Source: Alligator mississippiensis
Taxonomy: Eukaryota; Chordata; Crocodylia; Alligatoridae
Assembly (NCBI RefSeq): GCF_030867095.1
Contig: NC_081827.1
Span: forward strand, 211,043,310 to 211,107,309
Length of the DNA: 64,000 bases
Reading direction: 5' to 3'
Below are positions 49,655-64,000 of the stretch, piece after piece. Under the pieces are notes generated by a model that was not told the origin of the DNA, did not search any database, and was given only the letters and a program-made list of their open reading frames with translations. A program made the position numbers and the translations under genes. Positions within the stretch are counted from its first letter, which is position 1. Each line of letters opens with the position of its first letter.

Positions 49655-51734
49655 GAAACTCAAGCCAAAACTTTTATTATCAAAATAAAAAAACTTTGTA
49701 CAAAAGAGCTTCATAAATCAGACAGGATCTTTATGCAGCATTTGTTCATGCAACGTGACATGGGGTACTAATATGGCATACAATTCTTTCAGACATTCTT
49801 GTACAGCTTAGCAATCAAGAGGCAGATATGGCAAATTAGAAATCAATAAACAGTCATAGCATACACATCTCCAAAGTTCCCTCTTCATGAAACAGAGTAC
49901 GAAAATCTTAAGATTTAACAAAAAGAAAATATTCACTCTACATAAATTTCTGCTAAATCTAAGCCTTAAATTGTAATGTTCTCAGCTATGGCAATTACAA
50001 GAAAATACTAGGAGCAGGTAGAGGAAACATGATTTTCAGGAACAAAAAATGATCCACTTATGAAGAAAGTCTATTGGGGTAAGGAGCCTAACTGCTGTTT
50101 GCCCTGGGGAGGGAGAGGCAGGGGGAATCTAGCTTAATACAATTCCTCCTGCAGGAAGATCTACAGAATTGAGAGACTGCATAAGGGCAAAGAAAACCAC
50201 TGTGCAAAAAACACTACTGCAGTAGAAAGGTCTAAGATCGCATCTTCTAAATAATTTTACTTAGAATTTAACAGCACCTTTGGAGTATTACATTGTAAAT
50301 CCTTATTAAACTAGTATGATAATATCATTGCAATCAAAAGAAAAATAATTTTTAAATGTCTTCTGTGGCTTCTCAGATGTAGCTGATAGCACATTTCTTT
50401 CAACCACTTTTAGCACACAACAGTCTCTCCCATGCAGCATACTAGACATTTCCAGTTTAAGTCTTTGCCTTTAGCTGTACATGCAGTTTCTTCAAAGTCA
50501 GGCAAAATAGTTGTTTTGTTTGGAATCAAGCTATAGCACCCTGTGAATGCATGCAGAATATAAGCAACCCATTACACCTCCACTGCCACAATATTTTTAA
50601 GGCCATAAAGAAACAGCTGCCCTTTCTGGTAATTCAGCATCCAGCTAAATTACATGTATGCAGGTTAAAAATTCAAAGTTAGAGCTATACTACATAACTA
50701 GCAAAGTGTTTAATTCAAGATGGACCCCAGTCTAACTGGGCTTAGGAACACTAACTCCCTCAAAAGAAAATTCAGACTCCAGTTCTGGAAACCATTCGAA
50801 CTGATCTTCTCAATATAACTGCCGCATGTCTGTCTAACGCAGGGCTTTAAACCAGCCCTGTCTTAATCACTGGCTATGCACCAATGCAGCAGGAAACAAC
50901 TGATATGTACGTGTTAACTAGCATTTCCATCAGCATAGTTACCAGTAGACCTACATCAGTCTAGTTCCATTGTAGAGCAAAACGTACAGGTGAACTGAAA
51001 GTTTTCAGCAATATTTCTTTCTTTTTGACAAGGGAGTTATAAGAGAACCAAAGTCATTTAGTTGCATTTCTACTCATTTTAATAACCCTGGAACCTGAAA
51101 AGTTCCTGGCAGTCTGAGCACTTTATAAAGGCAAATGCTGGGACTTTATCCACTGCATAGGTTATTGTAAAAACCTCTTTTATTTGCTTTCTGTCTTTAA
51201 TATCACAATTTGCCCTCAAGTTTAAAGATAAAGTTTTAGCTTCTATTTATTACTTTCATTTGGAAAAATTAATAGTGATTTCAGTCCAATCCAAATTAGC
51301 TACTTTAAACATGCCCACAGTTGATATGTACATTTCCATTAAAAATTTTTTTAAAAAGTAAAGCCATTCTAAAAATATTCATTTCAAAACTGTAACTAAG
51401 ACAGCCATAAGAACAGTTCTAACCTCTTGAAGCCCAATCCCTTTTTAAGGGAGGAAAGGGGGGATGCAGCCGAGTGATGTCTACACTGGCACTGTCCACA
51501 TAATATAACTAGGAAGAGAAAGGCACCTATCCAACAATATTTAGAAGGAGGCATCACAACCACCAGTATAGTACTCCATTACAATTTTTGCATATACAGC
51601 ACACTTTGCTGAAAGCCATCATTCTTTTCTTTACCTGGAACCAGTGATCGTCCAGAGGTTAAAGCAATTAAGTACATACAAAAGTTTTAAAATGTACACG
51701 ACTAAAAATGCTACCAAAGAAATTGGTCACAGCA
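49655..51734 (-). other. CDCA7: CDCA7 3' UTR (probable extent)
   Basis: About 2.1 kb of AT-rich sequence after the stop, with no coding feature. It probably ends just past the AATAAA at 49678-49673 on the minus strand. Another AATAAA at about 51251-51246 could give a shorter form. The extent is inferred from signals only. Confidence 0.5.
49673..49678 (-). promoter_or_regulatory. Candidate CDCA7 polyadenylation signal
   Basis: TTTATT on the plus strand is AATAAA on the minus strand, about 2.06 kb after the CDCA7 stop. Other AATAAA copies exist, so use of this one is unproven. Confidence 0.45.
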
Positions 51735-61152
<9,418 letters not shown>

Positions 61153-61406
61153 GACGGCGACGGCGGCGGCCCCTGCTGCGGTGCTGGCGGCGCACGCCGG
61201 GCTGGGGCGGGGGCTGCAGACTCGCGCCAAAGCAGCGCAGGGCGGGGCGGGGCCTGGGGGCCCTTTTCCCGCGCTGGAGCCCGAGTCCTGGCAGATGCAC
61301 CCACCACGCGGGTGGCGGGGCGCCCCCGGCCCGCGCCCCCCTGTCCCCCGCGCCCACAGCCGTGCGGGGCTGCGGCGTGCGCGTCGCGGGGGCCGCGCGG
61401 GGCCGC

Positions 61407-61431
61407 GGGCGGGCGGGCGGGCGGGCTGGGG
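61407..61431 (+). other. G-quadruplex-type GGGC run
   Basis: Six G3 tracts separated by one- or two-base loops lie on the plus strand, which is the template strand for CDCA7, within its promoter island. Confidence 0.7.
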
Positions 61432-61924
61432 CCGCGGGCGGGCGGCCGCGTGGTGCTGCCAGGGCCTTTCCCTGTGGCGCGAAACGCGCCCCGCGGGGGA
61501 GCGGGAGCATTTGCATGAGGGAGGGAGGGAGCGGTGCGGAACCGCGCCAGGGTCTGGCGGGCAGACCCCCGCCCCCGCCTGCCTTGTGAGCGCGGGGCGG
61601 CCGACCCCGCGGCCCGGCCGCGCTCGGGCAGCCTGGCAGCGCGGACCTCGCTCCCGCCCGGCCGCCCCCGAGCCGCCCCGAAAGCGGGTGCCCGGCCTAA
61701 CCAGCCGCGGGCACTTAAGGGTTTTGCCCAAAACCAAGATACATTTTGGGACGCTCTCCGGGATTTCAAGCCGTCTCCCCTGCAATTTAAAGGGGCTTTG
61801 AAGTAAAGAGCAACACGAGGGGCCTTTTTTGTATTTCGACCTCGCATTCCCGAGGCTCCGTCTTTCTCGAGCTGGGGGGAGGTCAGCAATGGAGAAATCC
61901 ATCTTTTGAAAGGGGCCTGGGACG

Positions 61925-62050
61925 ATCATGGGGTCCAGCCCCCTGCACCAAGCAGGAAAGACAAGGGGGGGTGAGGTGACGGTCCAGTCTCCTCTTGAAG
62001 ATCTCCAGGCTAAGTGTTTGCACCACCCCTGGAGGTGTGCTTTGATTTAG
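61925..62050. repeat. CR1-like LINE fragment upstream of CDCA7
   Basis: GGTCCAGCCCCCTGCACCAA, CAGTCTCCTCTTGAAGATCT and GCACCACCCCTGGAGGTGTG lie in the order seen in CR1-type LINEs of sauropsids. Fragment only. Confidence 0.6.
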
Positions 62051-62076
62051 AAATTGAAGTGCTAGGATCAAGATCG

Positions 62077-62079
<3 letters not shown>

Positions 62080-62115
<36 letters not shown>
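62080..62115. repeat. (TA)n microsatellite
   Basis: About 18 TA units upstream of CDCA7. Confidence 0.95.
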
Positions 62116-62118
<3 letters not shown>

Positions 62119-63825
62119 ATTATTTTTGCAATAGTGAATGAAGCGGGATTTGAGAGTCGAGCCAGAGTTGTCAGTCCCTTTGCAGGCTGGTTTGGGAGCA
62201 AGGTGCCAAATAAGTTTGCGTCCCTTGGCAGGGAAAGGGTGGAAACGGCGTTTTTGTGTTTTCGAACATTAAACAGGACACAGTTTTTTAGGACTTCACA
62301 ATAATTCAGAGAAGGACTCGGAGGAAATGGAGTCTCTGCCCTAGTGCGTGGTTTTATGTAATGTTTGTAGTATCTCATTAAAGCAAACAGCTAAAAAAAA
62401 GGAGTTCCAAAAACTACTAACTTTGGACAGATGTAGTAAGGAGACTATAAGAAGCTGAACACCATTAGCTTCTTCCCCCAGCAGAAGATGCGTACCCTCC
62501 ATGTCTCCTGAAATGCTTAGGTTACACAAATGGTTTGGGAGATGATTGCAGTACTGCAGCTACAGCTAGCATTTCCATTACAAATTCCTAAACATTTACT
62601 TAAGACTGAAACTTGGCAAACTCCCAGTAGCATCAATAGTGCAGAACTAGGCCTTACTGCACGTGTGCAGCGCACACTCAAACCTGCTACCGTGTAATAT
62701 GAACCAAGAATGATCTCTAAGCCAAATCCTTAAGTAGCCACAGTACAATAGAATACAACAGCACTAAAGGAGTTTTTATGCTTTTTCTGGTCATTATTCC
62801 TTTGGAGCATGCTGGCGTCTGACATGTAAAAGAATCTCCATTTTATATAAGCCCTTAATTACATACTTACCTGCACCACTGGCTTCTAAGAGTAAACACA
62901 AAACCAGATGAACTAAAAACAGTTCTCTAGAAAGCAGACTGCACTTGATACTCTTAAATCTGCATTAGTGAAGGATTGCCACCCAGACAGGGTTTGTTTT
63001 GTTTTTTTTGGAATTTAAATTAATTTTTTAACTTTTCCAAAAAACAAAACAAAGAAGAAAAATCTACATAATACAAGTATCAGTATAGAAAAAAAAATTA
63101 CCAATAAGAACATTTATTAACATTCAGAATCTTGAATATCATCAATTGACACTGGAAAAATAAGGTCGCTTGCTCTTTTTACATAGAGAAAGAAAAAAAG
63201 CTGTTAAACTATTTTACCGGGTTTGGACCAAATATTCTTAATGATAGATGACTCGAAGACTTTCTGGCCTCATAGCGAATGGCACCTGATATTCTATTTA
63301 AAGGTAAAGTCTAAAATCAACGTATTTAGTCAGATTGGTTTGAAAAATAGTAGTCAGGATCAGGGACTTAAGTGTGTCATAGGATAATTTTGAAACACTT
63401 TAAACAAATATACTCAGATTTTTTTTCAAAGTTGTAAACGATGTGAAACTTCAAAGCTGCCTAAGACTTTTAAAGCAGGTAGCAGAAAGTTGGAAGAAAA
63501 AGGAGCAAGAAGGGAAAGAATTGGAGGTACAAGAAACTTGACATCCAGTGCACTGTTTCAAAACAAAAATCTAAAACTTAAAATACACATAAAATGGTTA
63601 TGAAACTGCAGAGTACAGGCAGTCAGTGGTTGGATGACAGGCATAATGTTCAGGCTCAGACCGAGGGAAATTCTGATCATGGAGTCCAAGAAACTAGGAA
63701 ATATGAGTGCAGCTGAGAAACAAAGGTAGACTATTTCTTTGCCACAATCTTAGTTTAGTTTTCCATAGACCACCCAAACCTGTAATGTACTTTGGCAAGC
63801 AAAGCTTAGCCTGGAGTTGGCTAGT

Positions 63826-64000
63826 AGGGCTGTGCAAAACAGCACCATTTTGTTTTGACTTCGCTTTCGCCATTTTGGTGGGTCAGTGTTTTGTTTCGAG
63901 TTTCATTTAGTTTCCAAGCACCGTTCTGTTTCATTTCATCAACACTGTTTCACTGTTTCAGCACTGTTTTGATGTTTTGCCCATAGGCTATAATGGGGAT
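63826..64000. repeat. Interspersed repeat fragment running off the window
   Basis: AGGGCTGTGCAAAACAGCAC, then repeated TTTTGTTTCG/TGTTTCA words, then CCCATAGGCTATAATGGGGA. This arrangement is typical of an abundant repeat I associate with crocodilians; class uncertain. Confidence 0.5.

Larger units (their letters stand above)
61761..64000. other. Intergenic DNA upstream of CDCA7
   Basis: CR1-like fragment, (TA)n tract and the terminal repeat fragment. Nothing coding recognised between 62.1 and 63.8 kb. Confidence 0.55.

Overview
The window is vertebrate nuclear DNA with long introns, GT-AG exons, sparse CpG outside one CpG island, and many short non-autonomous DNA transposon copies plus CR1-like fragments. 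The repeat types point to a sauropsid, most likely a crocodilian; that is an inference from recalled repeat families, not a database match.

Two genes lie tail to tail. On the + strand, positions 1 to about 42,560 hold 19 recognisable exons of the 3' quarter of an axonemal outer-arm dynein heavy chain of the DNAH9/DNAH11/DNAH17 group (end of the stalk, AAA5, AAA6, C-terminal region), closest to DNAH11. The gene is broken. About eleven of the 19 exons carry frameshifts or in-frame stops, two acceptors look damaged, one intron is only 34 bp, and the terminal exons are not found. Seven exons are fully open, so the decay is recent or the neutral rate is slow.

On the - strand, 61,152 down to 51,735 holds a complete ten-exon CDCA7 gene of 410 codons. 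It has a CpG-island promoter (about 60.7-61.7 kb) and a roughly 2 kb 3' UTR ending near 49.65 kb. It is CDCA7 and not CDCA7L: the N-terminal [14 protein letters not shown] block, the GPLKVAMKFP block and the C-terminus all match CDCA7.

The main point of interest is the pairing. In human, DNAH11 is tail to tail with CDCA7L beside SP4 and HOXA on 7p15, while CDCA7 is beside SP3 and HOXD on 2q31 with no dynein gene. A DNAH11-type gene in the same tail-to-tail arrangement with CDCA7 is what a whole-genome-duplication partner (ohnolog) of DNAH11 would look like, now decaying to a pseudogene here.

Region by region: 1-31.3 kb, 18 dynein exons with short to medium introns and several inverted-repeat elements; 31.3-42.5 kb, an 11 kb repeat-bearing intron before the last visible exon; 42.6-49.6 kb, no gene seen; 49.65-61.5 kb, CDCA7; 61.7-64 kb, upstream intergenic DNA with CR1-like and other repeats.
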